Notes under the pieces: model-generated
Seen by the model: the letters and a program-made list of their open reading frames with translations, nothing else
What the model was told of the DNA's origin: nothing
Databases searched by the model: none
Translations under genes and position numbers: made by a program
Source: Isoperla grammatica
Lineage: Eukaryota; Arthropoda; Insecta; Plecoptera; Perlodidae
NCBI GenBank assembly: GCA_945910005.1
Contig: OX246741.1
Span: 2,590,001 to 2,654,000 of the forward strand
Direction: 5' to 3'
Length of the DNA: 64,000 nucleotides
Part shown: in pieces, positions 27,413 to 37,263 of the stretch
Numbering within the stretch: position 1 is the stretch's first letter
Layout: every line of letters begins with the position of its first letter

Positions 27413-28133
27413 CGTATCTGTAGCGGCGGAATGTCACAGCCATGTATCTGTAGCGGCGGAATGTCACAGCCATGTATCTGTAGCGACGGAATGTCACAGC
27501 CATGTATCTGTAGCGGCGGAATGTCACAGCCATGTATCTGTAGCGGCGGAATGTCACAGCCATGTATCTGTAGCGGCGGAATGTCACAGCCATGTATCTG
27601 TAGCGGCGGAATGTCACAGCCATGTATCTGTAGCGGCGGAATGTCACAGCCATGTATCTGTAGCGGCGGAATGTCACAGCCATGTATCTGTAGCGGCGGA
27701 ATGTCACAGCCATGTATCTGTAGCGACGGAATGTCACAGCCTTGTATCTGTAGCGGCGGAATGTCACAGCCATGTATCTGTAGCGGCGGAATGTCACAGC
27801 CATGTATCTGTAGCGGCGGAATGTCACAGCCATGTATCTGTAGCGGCGGAATGTCACAGCCATGTATCTGTAGCGACGGAATGTCACAGCCTTGTATCTG
27901 TAGCGGCGGAATGTCACAGCCATGTATCTGTAGCGGCGGAATGTCACAGCCATGTATCTGTAGCGGCGGAATGTCACAGCCATGTATCTGTAGCGGCGGA
28001 ATGTCACAGCCATGTATCTGTAGCGACGGAATGTCACAGCCTTGTATCTGTAGCGGCGGAATGTCACAGCCATGTATCTGTAGCGGCGGAATGTCACAGC
28101 CATGTATCTGTAGCGGCGGAATGTCACGCCATG
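27413..28133 (+). repeat. 30-bp satellite array, 24 units
   Basis: Unit GTATCTGTAGCGGCGGAATG plus TCACAGCCAT, 24 copies, nearly identical. Variants GCGACGG with CCTTG recur at 27721, 27871 and 28021, i.e. every 150 bp, so a five-unit higher-order repeat exists in the second half. As 30 is a multiple of three, three long repeat frames stay open; none has independent support as a gene. Confidence 0.97.
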
Positions 28134-30310
28134 GCAAGATCGTATTACACAATATTATCAGCCACCGCCATCGCTTCTACCACACGAGTCGATGCACCGG
28201 CCGGAAGCCACTTAACAGTCTTGAAACTTTCGGATGTTTGCTCACTTTTATCCTAATTCTTCTTTAAGGGGAAGAAACGAGGGAAAATCATCAGAATAAG
28301 ACGATACAAAGTAGGGTGTTTTGAAAAATATCCCTCTCTTAGAGTCTCCTTTTAAAACAAAAGACTACTCAAGCTTCAAGTCTTTGTTTAAGTGAGATAA
28401 ACCTCTTCTCAGTTGAGTGTGATGTTTATAAAAGTCCTTCATAATAATAGAAGGGTTTAATGCTAATGTGAAGAGGGGTATCAAGTTTCGTTCTGAAATC
28501 TTAAGATCTTAGAATATAGAACTCGTTCGTATCAATAGAATTCCAGTCAACACACGACATAAGGGTTATAATATTGCCTGCATTTTAGGTTTGATCAGCC
28601 ATATTTCAAACTATTGATTTATTTAAACACCCACTGTGGGATATTATTTTTGGGTGAGGTTGTAGAGTTGCGAAGAGGGGTAATTCTAGCCTTGTTTGAG
28701 GAACATTATGAAAGAGGGATCCACTCTACATCCACATTAAAACGTAATTGCCCAGAATTTGGAGAAGCCAGGAGCGAAAAGGGGGAGCGAAGACAGCAAG
28801 AAAGGGGAGAAAATGGAGAAAAGGGTGCATGAAATTATAAAGAAATACTTTGGAATCAGGGATGAAAAATTCAAAATAATTACTTCTTCTTTCGTTGGGG
28901 TTGGAGTGTATGCTCCTAAAAGCCCATTCCGACCAAAACTTTGCATCGGAATACATTCGTGATCTCAAATTTAATGATATTGAACTGAAAGCAGTGTTTT
29001 ATTTTCTCTCGTTTAAATTGCCAATTATAAATACAAACGTTACCGAGTGTTGTGAAGAGAGACGATGCGAACTATGAAGTCAGTAGCCAATAGAAGCGGA
29101 TTGTTGTAATATGTTACATGCAACGTGTAATGTAATGTTCAGTGCACAACGCTGCCTATGTAATCTACGCAGGTAGTATAGCAAACAACCAAGGCTTTGT
29201 GATTTAATCCATATAGCTATTTGCAGATAAACATTTAATGGTCTCTCGAATATTGAAAGAAATATTCAAAACACGAATTATTAGAGATACTCTTACTTGG
29301 GAGAAAATATTCGGGTGTAAACCAGACATTAAATTAAATTACATTTTGACAATCTCTAGGTAACAGAATACCCCTAGGTTCAATTGCTCAACACAAGTTT
29401 TACGCGCTAAAATGCTACTTTATTTATTCTCCAAATATTTCTAAATAAAGTTGTAACTGATGGCTGTTACAGTATTTACATCAGGTTCACAGTACCTCAA
29501 GAGATCCTGACAGATAACGTATTGTATTGCTAAGAATTATAATATAAATGTAAATTATAAACATTATGTCACGAACAAATGAACGAGTGTTAAACGAGAT
29601 ATGAATGAGCCGGGACAGAGCTTCGTGAATACAACTCAATGGTGAAACGACCACCCTTAACGAGATAACAGTTATCAGGGTCACGTGGTTCTTTTTCACT
29701 GTACGCAAATAAACATAATGCGCTCATATAACATTTGCACTTTGTAAAACGCAAGAATATTTAAAACTTAAACCATAAATCTACCCCGCTTGAAAGTACT
29801 TGTGCAGTGTGTTCACGTAGGTGAATTCTCGGGGCACAGAAATTGTTCCCGAAGCTCATTTTCAAAAGTCAAATCACGAATACAGTTTCAACCGTTTGAA
29901 AATGAAAGATGCGATAATGTTTCAGCACTCTGAGCTCAGAATTTGCGGTAGCATTTTAAGGGTATTGCGTACGCTGCAAGTACGAATGTTAGCAACAGTT
30001 TGATCTAAATATTATATGATGCGTATATAAAGGCAAATCAAGATTGTTTTTTTGTGCAATTGATTGCAATGGCATTTTTGAATGCACTCGTTTCTCATTT
30101 ATTTTAATAATGTCACAAATCATTTATATACCTTTAATCGCTCACTCACATACTCACACAGTTATTTGAATGATAAAACGTACCTAATGATTTAATGCAA
30201 GGTTTTGAGAACATCCTGAGTTATTATAGCCAAGGGACTCTAGATCAATTTCCAACCTGGAGCAAAGTGAGTCACCATTCATATTGTCAACCGACCGTGT
30301 ACAGATGAGT
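28134..30310. other. Host non-coding DNA
   Basis: Short frames only (for example a Glu/Lys-rich one near 28760-28960); no supported gene. Confidence 0.5.
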
Positions 30311-30316
30311 GAGTCG

Positions 30317-30450
30317 GAGCCAATCAGCGGGCGGCTTTTTCAAATACTGACATTTGATTGGCCAATGCCTCACTCGTCAATGACGTCAGCATTCACAATA
30401 TTGCGGTGAAACGTCTTTATATATCTTAACAATATTTCCCGTCTTGCTCG
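30317..30450 (+). promoter_or_regulatory. Candidate host RNA polymerase II promoter
   Basis: In order on the plus strand: GCCAATCAGCG (about 30319), GATTGGCCAAT (about 30356-30366), a full CRE TGACGTCA (30381-30388) and TTTATATATC (30416-30425). Transcription would begin near 30445-30455, just before an imperfect CTTGCTCTCTCA repeat (30444-30510). The downstream gene is not identified. Confidence 0.45.
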
Positions 30451-31697
30451 CTCAAGCCTTGCTCTCTCAGCCTTGCTCTCTCAGACTTGCTCTCTCATCC
30501 TTGCTCTCTCCCTTCATTGAAAGAAACGATATTATTCAAATACTTGGTTGGCCAGGGTCATCGCGTACAAACATAACAAGCGCATTATCAAATATATAAC
30601 CAGTTTGCAATTTTATAGAGCTTTTTGAGCATTCATTCTACTTATACGCCTTGTCTGTGGGCTAAGACGCGTGCTTGGTATGGTGCGTAGTGCGTATTCC
30701 ACGCGCGCTCGCCGCCACTGGGCCAGATCAATACCGAGAAGTCTTGACTGCTGGTCTAGTCCCAACACGTCCTTTCATTACTCCACCAGCCACAACTCAC
30801 TTCTAAATAACTTACATAGGCGTTCGTAAATATTTCACACCTTCTTACGCGGCCTGGTCGGTATCTGTACGCCAGCGTGTTAAAACCAAGAGCAAAGTGC
30901 GCGCGGTAGTACACTGCTACACTACTGGAAAACTGCTTCGTTCGTACGGGAGGAAATGCTTTTCGTTTTAGCTAACACGTCAAAGGAATGGAACAAATTT
31001 TTAAATTAGACTTTCGTTTCGTTTTTTGTGTTCACTAATTGGTGTGGGGATTGGGAAAGGACATCGTATTGGTTTTGTTCACAGGGTACTCGAATGTATG
31101 AAGCGGTAATGTGTGTTGATAATCACTCCCGCGTTATTGTCTGATGTAGTCTCCTGCGTCCGGACTATCAGCGGCCACTACGCTTTGGACACGAGCACGC
31201 GCGTGGCTCTACATCTATTGGTGTGATTTGTTATCTGTAGTATTATATTATTGCCAATGTATTTTATATTGCACTCGCTGTTGTGCATTCAATGTTATTT
31301 TCGTATAGTTTGTAATTGTTTGTACTGCTCATCATAGCCCGTAAAAACATTGTGTAAAAAGGGAGAATGAGAATAAAATGGTTGATATAATAATAATATT
31401 GTTACTGAACAATTATTTTGAACAATTATTAACCACAGTCAAATGGAAATGCCTTTCTTATCATTGGAAAATCTCAAATGTCCTTCAACCAATGATTTTT
31501 ACAATTATAATTTTGAAAAAAAAAGAAAACATCATACATTAATTTAGTATCAACTAGGGAAAATCAGTTGTTGTAAATGAGAGAAGAAATACAAATTATG
31601 TATTTATTAATCACACATCGATGTACCGAGACTGAATGAATAGATGGTCCATATATGGAATGGCTGTGCGGAATGCATAGGTTGTAAGTTGGAAACA

Positions 31698-31817
31698 ATG
31701 GCCGGAGCGTCTGACGCAGAAGACGCCGCTGAAGACGATGAAATGCGCAATGGTGATAATCATATACAACGACCCAGCTTTACGGCCTTCCTACGTCACA
31801 GACAGATTCCCCAATAG
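31698..31817 (+). CDS. Possible short coding exon or small ORF (39 aa)
   Basis: ATG in a good context (AACAATGG) opens an acidic, relatively GC-rich frame (MAGASDAEDAAEDDEM) ending at TAG. Composition is unlike its AT-rich surroundings. No homologue recognised. It could be a first coding exon of a host gene transcribed from the candidate promoter at 30.4 kb, or chance. Confidence 0.25.
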   Translation: MAGASDAEDAAEDDEMRNGDNHIQRPSFTAFLRHRQIPQ

Positions 31818-32731
31818 TTTTATCGCCGACTGCCGACCAATCTTTTCATCCCTTTATTTATACAGGCCTTACTTTCGCTTTCTCGGCCCGCCCTGCCCTA
31901 GTATTTCCACTATTTTTATTGAACCATGACAAAACGTTAAGCGTTAATTATTAATCTCCCTGGCCACTAAAAATTTTTAGTAAGAGTTGTGGGTGATACT
32001 TTTTGATGACTCTCCGAGTCACGTGGGTTCGGCAGTATATACTATAAGATCCAACTAGTCAAACAACTAGTCAATGACACCAAAGAAGTTATTTCCCCAA
32101 ACACGCGGTGGTACAATGTGCATGGTTGAAACTGGAAGATAGTGGAGTGATAAACCTCACGCGTATTACTTAAAGTCAGGACGGTAGAGACGTCTTAATA
32201 TCATCAACGCAATCTAGTGGGCATGCATGACATCATAACTAGAGCTAGACGTCCTAGGTTGGAAGCGTCTGCCGAGACCAGACAGTATTAAAAGGAATAA
32301 AGACCAAGATTTGTATGAATATACGTAACGAGTTCTCGCAAACTTTAATCTTGTTTAGCCAAGAGAGTAACTGAAGACTGAATATAGTTACGAAAGTTTC
32401 GTTACAAATATCAGGATTGTATTTTTATTTAGTAACGGGTATATACATTAATGGGCGTAGTTGTATGAAGTCGTGTTTAAGTGTACTTTCGATCCAAACT
32501 GCGGACTAACGAAACCCAAGTATCAGTGTTACTGACATTTTATGCAGACATTAGGTTTCCCAACGTGAGCATCTACATTTATTACTCTGTTTAGTGTTTA
32601 GTGTGTTGTACAGAAACTGCAAGAGTGAACAGAAAAGGGACGATAATATACTTAGTTCACTGGTAACATCACAATATAAAAGCACGACCAAAGCATTAAA
32701 AGCACGGAGCAAATCTTACGTAGAGCACGTG

Positions 32732-33005
32732 AGTAGTATTTGGGTAGCTTAGAGAAGTATAAGAAGTCTGCTATATCTCTACGCATAAAAATAACCTTGA
32801 TAATAAATACGATGATTGTTCATCGATTGGCGCTATTTTGAAAGAGATATCTATAATGGTTTTCTTATAAATAAATAAAAATGCAAAATGTCTCCGAGCG
32901 CGAGCTCTGTGAGGTTTGTCATGTTCAATTAATGTATCCGGCCGGCGTGCATTGTTTGTAAACAAGTGTTACGCATGCTTGATGTTCTGCGTCTCGATCC
33001 CCGGC

Positions 33006-33039
<34 letters not shown>

Positions 33040-33098
33040 GAGAGAGAGAGAGAGTCCCTATCCCGCGAACACTTGAGACCTCCAGACGGCATAACGAG
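32732..33098 (+). repeat. Maverick left terminal inverted repeat
   Basis: This pairs with 47780-48132 in reverse complement, at roughly 90 percent or better by eye, with small indels. It begins AGTAGTATTTGGGTAGC directly after the CACGTG target duplication. It contains a (GA)n microsatellite at about 33006-33054 and, beyond it, a shared block around CTTGAGACCTCCAGA. Similarity ends near 33098. Short frames inside the TIR are not supported as genes. Confidence 0.95.
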
Positions 33099-33291
33099 AC
33101 TTTTTGTTATGCTCTCTTCTCGCCATGTGGTCGTGCGTTTAGGCAGTATTTATCAGTACGTTACAGCTCGTCGAGGAAGATTCGTGTTTTCTTATATCGT
33201 GTGGTCGTGAATTTTATAAAATGTGCCTGGGATATAGCATAGGATGGTCGGGATTAAGGTATAGTTTAAAAATAAAATCATATCCTAATGA
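33099..33291. other. Spacer between the left TIR and the secreted gene
   Basis: About 190 bp without a supported gene on either strand. Confidence 0.5.
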
Positions 33292-33516
33292 ATAACTTTT
33301 ATTAAGTTATCCTATTACAATAGTGTTAGTTTGAACAGCATTTGATTTTTTCTTCGTGGTCTTCCTAGGACAAGGAGATTCCAGACTATCGTCGTTGTTA
33401 ACATAACTTTTATTAAGTTATCCTATTACAATAGTGTTTGTTTGACCAGTATTTGATTTCTTCTTCTTCTTCGGTGTCTTCCTGGGACAAAGAGGTTCCA
33501 ATCCGTCGTCGATATT
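33292..33516 (-). repeat. Tandem duplication of the 3' end of the secreted gene
   Basis: A unit of about 111-114 bp occurs at 33403-33516 (true gene end) and again at 33292-33402. Each copy holds a CPRK module, the Lys run, the TNTIVIG end, the stop and CTTAATAAAAG. The outer copy would read SPCPRKTTKKK and has diverged by several substitutions and small indels. It lies after the stop, so it is not translated in the predicted mRNA. Confidence 0.85.
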
Positions 33517-33943
33517 AGCAGTTGAATTGTTTACTATTTTCTTGGGACAACGAGGCAGGGAGGGACGCTTCATTTTTTGTGGCTCACGTATGTTTATCTG
33601 AACAACTCCTCCAACAAGAGTACTCAACTCTAGAGATTCTCCATTGTCCGTATTTACCTGAGCAATATTAGGTAAAGGATTAAGACTACCTCTGGAGTGA
33701 AAGCTATTGTCTTGTTTTGCATCTCTACGGGATCTAGGAATGATATTCAGGTTGATACGAGCAAGGAGTTTAAATTCATCAGCCGATCTTTTCTCTCCGT
33801 CTCCAGTCTCGGTTTGGTTTACTAAAAAGAAAATAGAAAAGTGATAACCTTACACGGGTTAGTGTTTTATTTCAAATAGTATCCATTTACTTACAGCCAA
33901 AGACGACCTGAGTCATCAAAAAAATTAGAAGTAGATACTTCAT
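33418..33943 (-). CDS. Spliced, secreted, Lys-rich accessory protein (two exons, 150 aa)
   Basis: Exon 1 is 33943-33895 (49 nt) and exon 2 is 33821-33418 (404 nt). They are separated by a 73-nt intron with GTAAGT donor and a T-rich acceptor ending TTTTTAG. Splicing keeps one open frame. Without it the frame stops two codons into the intron. Residues 1-16 (MKYLLLIFLMTQVVFG) are a typical signal peptide. The mature part is hydrophilic, with N-glycosylation sequons (NQT, NST), dibasic or polybasic sites (KR, RSRR), and two modules around a Cys-Pro-basic motif (PRCPKK, PLCPRK) leading to a KKKKK tail. A poly(A)-type AATAAA overlaps the end. It lies innermost to the left TIR, where accessory cargo is expected. 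No homologue recognised; a role outside the cell is inference. Confidence 0.7.
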
Positions 33944-33962
33944 CTTCGACGTTCGTTTAGAA

Positions 33963-33998
33963 ACTGAGAGACGGTGAGAATCGTTCGACGTTTTTAAA
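33963..33998 (-). promoter_or_regulatory. Core promoter of the spliced secreted gene
   Basis: TTTAAAAA begins at 33998 and TCAGT has its A at 33965, exactly 33 nt apart as at PolB, ATPase and penton-like genes. The ATG is at 33943. Confidence 0.6.
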
Positions 33999-34018
33999 GA
34001 AAAAATACGCTATACAGT

Positions 34019-34253
34019 ATAAGTTATTTTTTATTCATCATGTTACATACATGTTACTTGACAAACATCTTTCAAGTATGAAATTTAATTAATTAAGCAT
34101 TATAGATAAGAATTAACGTTATTCAATGATACTTGACAAAGGAAATTTAATTAATAGCTTGGCAAATAATAAAATCAACTAAGCACTATAGAAAAGAATT
34201 ATACTTGATAATCAACATCATTCAAGTATATTTACTATTTATCCAGACAACAC
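34019..34253. repeat. AT-rich spacer with two diverged direct repeats
   Basis: Two imperfect copies of roughly 90 bp recur within 34050-34225. Each has TTGACAAA or TTGGCAAA, then AATTTAATTAAT, then GCATTATAG or GCACTATAG and AAGAATTA. No coding sequence is supported. The spacer separates the 199-aa gene from the promoter of the secreted gene. Confidence 0.55.
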
Positions 34254-34853
34254 TTATTCTATTGCTTTTACTTCGTCAAAAAGAATCTCATAGTCAATGC
34301 ACGCTGAAATCACTTCAGGTGTTACGTACTCAGTACTAGATTTAATTAGAGAATAATATTTTTGGACATCACTTCTAAACAGTTCATATTTTAACGATTG
34401 CCTTGTCACACAGACAAAATATTTTATAAGATTGTTCACTTCTTCTTCTGAAAGTCGCACAGCCCAAAAGTCCGTTTTAATGACGACGTACGGTTTGCCA
34501 AGACTAACGACCCTTTTTATCGAGATCGTGTCATACTTGTTATTCGTCTTTTCGTGCATCTCGTTTACTAGAGCCCCCCACATTGCAGGATTCAAGAGAA
34601 CGTACGGGCCATTGACCCGTCCTATCTCTACCAACGAGTCAAAATCTTTTTCGGGGTATATTCCAACTGACACGTATGCCGAATGTCCAAGGTTCAAGAA
34701 GAATACTCGGTGTAGAATGCTAACGAATCTCGAAGGTTTCGCTCTTCGAATTCGACGGGTGTTGTTCGATGAGACTTCATGTTCACCTCCAGGTGAGACC
34801 TCCATTGTAGACGAGGTATTCACAGCGTCGGTGTTGACTGTTGAGAGCTCCAT
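34254..34853 (-). CDS. Protein with two PC4-like beta-beta-beta-alpha repeats (199 aa)
   Basis: A Ser/Thr/Glu-rich N-terminus and a basic patch RRIRRAKPSR (33-42) precede two similar units at about 59-100 and 107-145. Each unit consists of short strands with a Gly turn, then an aromatic strand and an amphipathic helix (compare GPYVLLNPAMWGALV with GKPYVVIKTDFWAVRL). That resembles the PC4/Sub1 single-strand-binding fold used by many DNA viruses; a tandem copy would mimic the PC4 dimer. This is inferred from pattern only. A role as single-stranded-DNA-binding or transcription factor would fit a protein-primed replicon, which needs an SSB. Confidence 0.55.
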   Translation of the reverse strand: MELSTVNTDAVNTSSTMEVSPGGEHEVSSNNTRRIRRAKPSRFVSILHRVFFLNLGHSAYVSVGIYPEKDFDSLVEIGRVNGPYVLLNPAMWGALVNEMHEKTNNKYDTISIKRVVSLGKPYVVIKTDFWAVRLSEEEVNNLIKYFVCVTRQSLKYELFRSDVQKYYSLIKSSTEYVTPEVISACIDYEILFDEVKAIE

Positions 34854-34858
34854 TGCAG

Positions 34859-34895
34859 ACTGATGCTTTGCATATGTATTCGACGGTTTTCAATA
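34859..34895 (-). promoter_or_regulatory. Candidate core promoter of the 199-aa gene
   Basis: A weak TATTGAAA starts at 34895 and TCAGT has its A at 34861, 34 nt downstream. The ATG is at 34853, so the leader would be only about 8 nt. Confidence 0.4.
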
Positions 34896-35417
34896 CTTTC
34901 CGAGGAGAAAATTAACGCCGTGTCTTTCCGTCGGGTGCGGACAAATCACGTGTTGTTTCTTGAGATAGTCGTAATTCAACCATATTGCCAACTTGAGCGC
35001 GTTTCGCAGAGCGCATGATTTGTTTGGCAGGCGGTGGCATGCGAACGTACAGCTCATCGTGTCGGTAAATGCAATATCTTCGGGATACGGGGCTGAACAT
35101 TCCCTCCTCATATTTATAAATGTTCTCCCTGTTATTTCTGCGAGAAACAGACATTTCTCCTCGTTGAAGGCGTAGAGGGGTCCCGTCGTGGCGGTGGCTT
35201 CTTCCAAAATCTCGGTAAGTTCTTCGTAAGGGATGTATCCATCTTGCCAATGAATGCCGTGTTTGAAGACAGTCGTCATCATCCGTTCATCATTTTCTTC
35301 GGATTTAAATAGGAACCATCCTACTCTCTTGCAGTCTTGACTGACAATAGCGAGTTCTTTGATTATCCATTTTCCTTCAAGGTCGATGACGTATTCAAAG
35401 TCAACCACAAGTGCCAT
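34890..35417 (-). CDS. Possible DEDD-exonuclease-like (RNase H-fold) protein (175 aa)
   Basis: The N-terminus VVDFEYV places D6-x-E8 on a first beta strand followed by KELAIV, as in motif I of DEDD exonucleases. LYAFNEEK near 96-103 would be the second motif region, and NKSCALRNALKLAIWL near 131-146 resembles the helix that holds the last acidic residue, though the usual final Asp is not obvious. HGIHWQDGYIPYEEL lies in between. I recognise this arrangement from uncharacterised invertebrate proteins of mobile-element origin but cannot name the family. If active it could trim DNA or RNA ends; with the final Asp missing it may be only a fold relative. Confidence 0.6.
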   Translation of the reverse strand: MALVVDFEYVIDLEGKWIIKELAIVSQDCKRVGWFLFKSEENDERMMTTVFKHGIHWQDGYIPYEELTEILEEATATTGPLYAFNEEKCLFLAEITGRTFINMRRECSAPYPEDIAFTDTMSCTFACHRLPNKSCALRNALKLAIWLNYDYLKKQHVICPHPTERHGVNFLLGKY

Positions 35418-35436
35418 GGTCGACAGTCTGCTTGCA

Positions 35437-35470
35437 ACTGACGCCTGCTTCTCAATGTCTTACAAATATA
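35437..35470 (-). promoter_or_regulatory. Core promoter of the 175-aa gene
   Basis: TATATTTG begins at 35470 and TCAGT has its A at 35439, 31 nt downstream, inside the end of the protease gene. The ATG is at 35417. Confidence 0.55.
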
Positions 35471-35961
35471 CCCATCTCCGGCACACAGGTTTGATTTTTT
35501 TCTTCATCTTTACAAGGTGTACACTCTCCAAATGAATGACGGAACATCTTGATAACTCTACGATCGTTGAGGCAGCAGTCGACAGGACTGAACATGTCTG
35601 TGAACGTCTTCATAGAGTGATGTGTTGATCGGTATTTCACGTAGAGACAACAGTAGAGGCCGCATACACTGGATGCGATTCCTTGAAGTCGTTTCTTGTT
35701 GTAGGTCCAGTGTGTCGAGTGATGTTGCAGAAACGTGACGAGATCATGATGAAGGGGCGGTAGGCCGTACGAGTCAAAGTATTCTCCGTAGCCGTTCTCG
35801 GAGATGGCAATCGCAATCCAATGAGAACCAGGTAGTGATTGAGCGTCTAGGTTAATGACAAAGGTCGCAGGTAGGGAAAAATAAGAGGGAATTTTATCGC
35901 GAGCATAGACACCTTTAAAGTTTCTAAAGTTTAGAACTTTTTTAATTTCAAGAGTGTTCAT
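35452..35961 (-). CDS. Adenain-like cysteine protease (169 aa)
   Basis: Likely maturation protease of the virion, family C5-like. Expected catalytic residues are in order: H47 in GSHWIAIAI, D63 in YFDSYG, Q93 in KRLQG (oxyanion) and C100 in SSVCGLYCC. The length is a little under that of adenovirus proteases (about 200 aa), as usual in Mavericks. No signal peptide is present. It follows the MCP gene by five bases with no separate TATA/TCAGT module, so it may be expressed from a shared late transcript. Confidence 0.93.
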   Translation of the reverse strand: MNTLEIKKVLNFRNFKGVYARDKIPSYFSLPATFVINLDAQSLPGSHWIAIAISENGYGEYFDSYGLPPLHHDLVTFLQHHSTHWTYNKKRLQGIASSVCGLYCCLYVKYRSTHHSMKTFTDMFSPVDCCLNDRRVIKMFRHSFGECTPCKDEEKNQTCVPEMGIFVRH

Positions 35962-35966
35962 AGTGT

Positions 35967-37259
35967 TTATTTAAGTAGAGAAACAGCTCTGTGATTATCA
36001 ATAGCAATCGTTCCGTCATAAACGGCGTAGACAATACAGGATAGTGAGTCGGCCAGCTGACTTGCGAATCGAAGCTCGATACGTACTGTACCGGCTAAAG
36101 GTAGACTCGAGTGTGTTTCAACCCCCGATGAATCAGGTGTTAAATCAAAGGCAAAGAGGGTATAACCATGGTAAAACATGTGCTTCGTAATCAGATGTGT
36201 TTGGTTTTGATGATGAATACCAGTCCCTGAGAACAGAGTTTGATAACCGGTGGCAATCAGTTCCTCGTGTTTAAAATTACATTTGACGGGATCATTAACA
36301 GTAACACCATTCACAAAGACGGCAATGTTTGCCAAATCGGAGTGAATAAACTGGTATGGATTAGTGGTATAACTACCTACAAAACTTTCATTTTTTACGA
36401 GACCGAAAATGATATACTTGGGAATAGGCCCTTGTATGACATTGTCTAGGTTCACAGAGTTTGAACCTTTAGGAATAGTTAAATTTTTTACTTCTACCCT
36501 ATTGATATGGTAGTTTGCAGTATGTTTAAGTAAATGTTTTTCAATCGCTAGAGCTTTTTGCGAACTGATTTCTACTTGTTTAATGAATAGCGTAGCATCC
36601 AAGATTCTAATTTTTCCAGTCACCTCTTTAGTTTTCGAAAACATGTAAAACGAAGGGCTGGCCCTATTCAATTTAATACGAATCGAAACATTGTTCAACA
36701 TTAACTGAGAAACATTAAACAAGTCTACATGAAGACGCCCCATTAGCTCGACAGGTTTACTGTCTTTTAGCATATCCGAGCGGGTACTATAACCCTTGTT
36801 TTGAGCACTAGCACTAAGGCCCCCATCCGTATCCTCTGTGTCCAGGTAGAATAGACTATTAGTCATATGTGTTTTCACTGCATCCTCTGTATAGCTCAGT
36901 AGACTTTCCAAGATGATTCTATACTGATAGTTATCAGTGTTTTTGGTAACGGTGGTTTCATTGAGAGACACGTTCACCTCAGAAAAGAGACTATTCAGTA
37001 AATAGTTGACACACCCGGGTTGACTGGTATCTTTGGATGTAAAGTCTTCCCCTGTTAATTTGGTAGTCTTGATTTTCAGCCACAAATAGACAGATGCTAG
37101 ATCACGATAATACTCTGTATCCCCCGGGCAATTAAACTCCAGCTGGGTCTCATTATCTAGCGAGCTAACCGATTTGTAACCCACGACACGATTGCCTCTG
37201 ATTTCCGTTTGAATAGCACGTTCAGTGAAAAGGTCGAGTTCAGTTTTACTACACAGCAT
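35967..37259 (-). CDS. mcp: Major capsid protein, double jelly-roll hexon-like (430 aa)
   Basis: This forms the icosahedral shell. I start it at the ATG at 37259 (MLCSKTELDLF); the frame is open 21 codons further upstream but only from a GTG inside the pVI-like gene. The C-terminal AVYDGTIAIDNHRAV block (about 410-424) is characteristic of Maverick major capsid proteins, which are often found in animal databases as uncharacterised proteins. The body is strand-rich with the two-barrel length expected (about 430-450 aa). It begins two bases after the pVI-like stop and ends five bases before the protease ATG, so the three genes form a tight late cluster. Confidence 0.92.
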   Translation of the reverse strand: MLCSKTELDLFTERAIQTEIRGNRVVGYKSVSSLDNETQLEFNCPGDTEYYRDLASVYLWLKIKTTKLTGEDFTSKDTSQPGCVNYLLNSLFSEVNVSLNETTVTKNTDNYQYRIILESLLSYTEDAVKTHMTNSLFYLDTEDTDGGLSASAQNKGYSTRSDMLKDSKPVELMGRLHVDLFNVSQLMLNNVSIRIKLNRASPSFYMFSKTKEVTGKIRILDATLFIKQVEISSQKALAIEKHLLKHTANYHINRVEVKNLTIPKGSNSVNLDNVIQGPIPKYIIFGLVKNESFVGSYTTNPYQFIHSDLANIAVFVNGVTVNDPVKCNFKHEELIATGYQTLFSGTGIHHQNQTHLITKHMFYHGYTLFAFDLTPDSSGVETHSSLPLAGTVRIELRFASQLADSLSCIVYAVYDGTIAIDNHRAVSLLK

Positions 37260-37263
37260 CTCT

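Noticed and set aside
27413..28133. CRISPR-like array of 30-bp repeats
   Set aside because: Units abut with no unique spacers, and this is animal nuclear DNA.
27330..28267. Three long overlapping frames in the 30-bp satellite
   Set aside because: The unit is a multiple of three, so frames stay open automatically; no promoter or independent domain.
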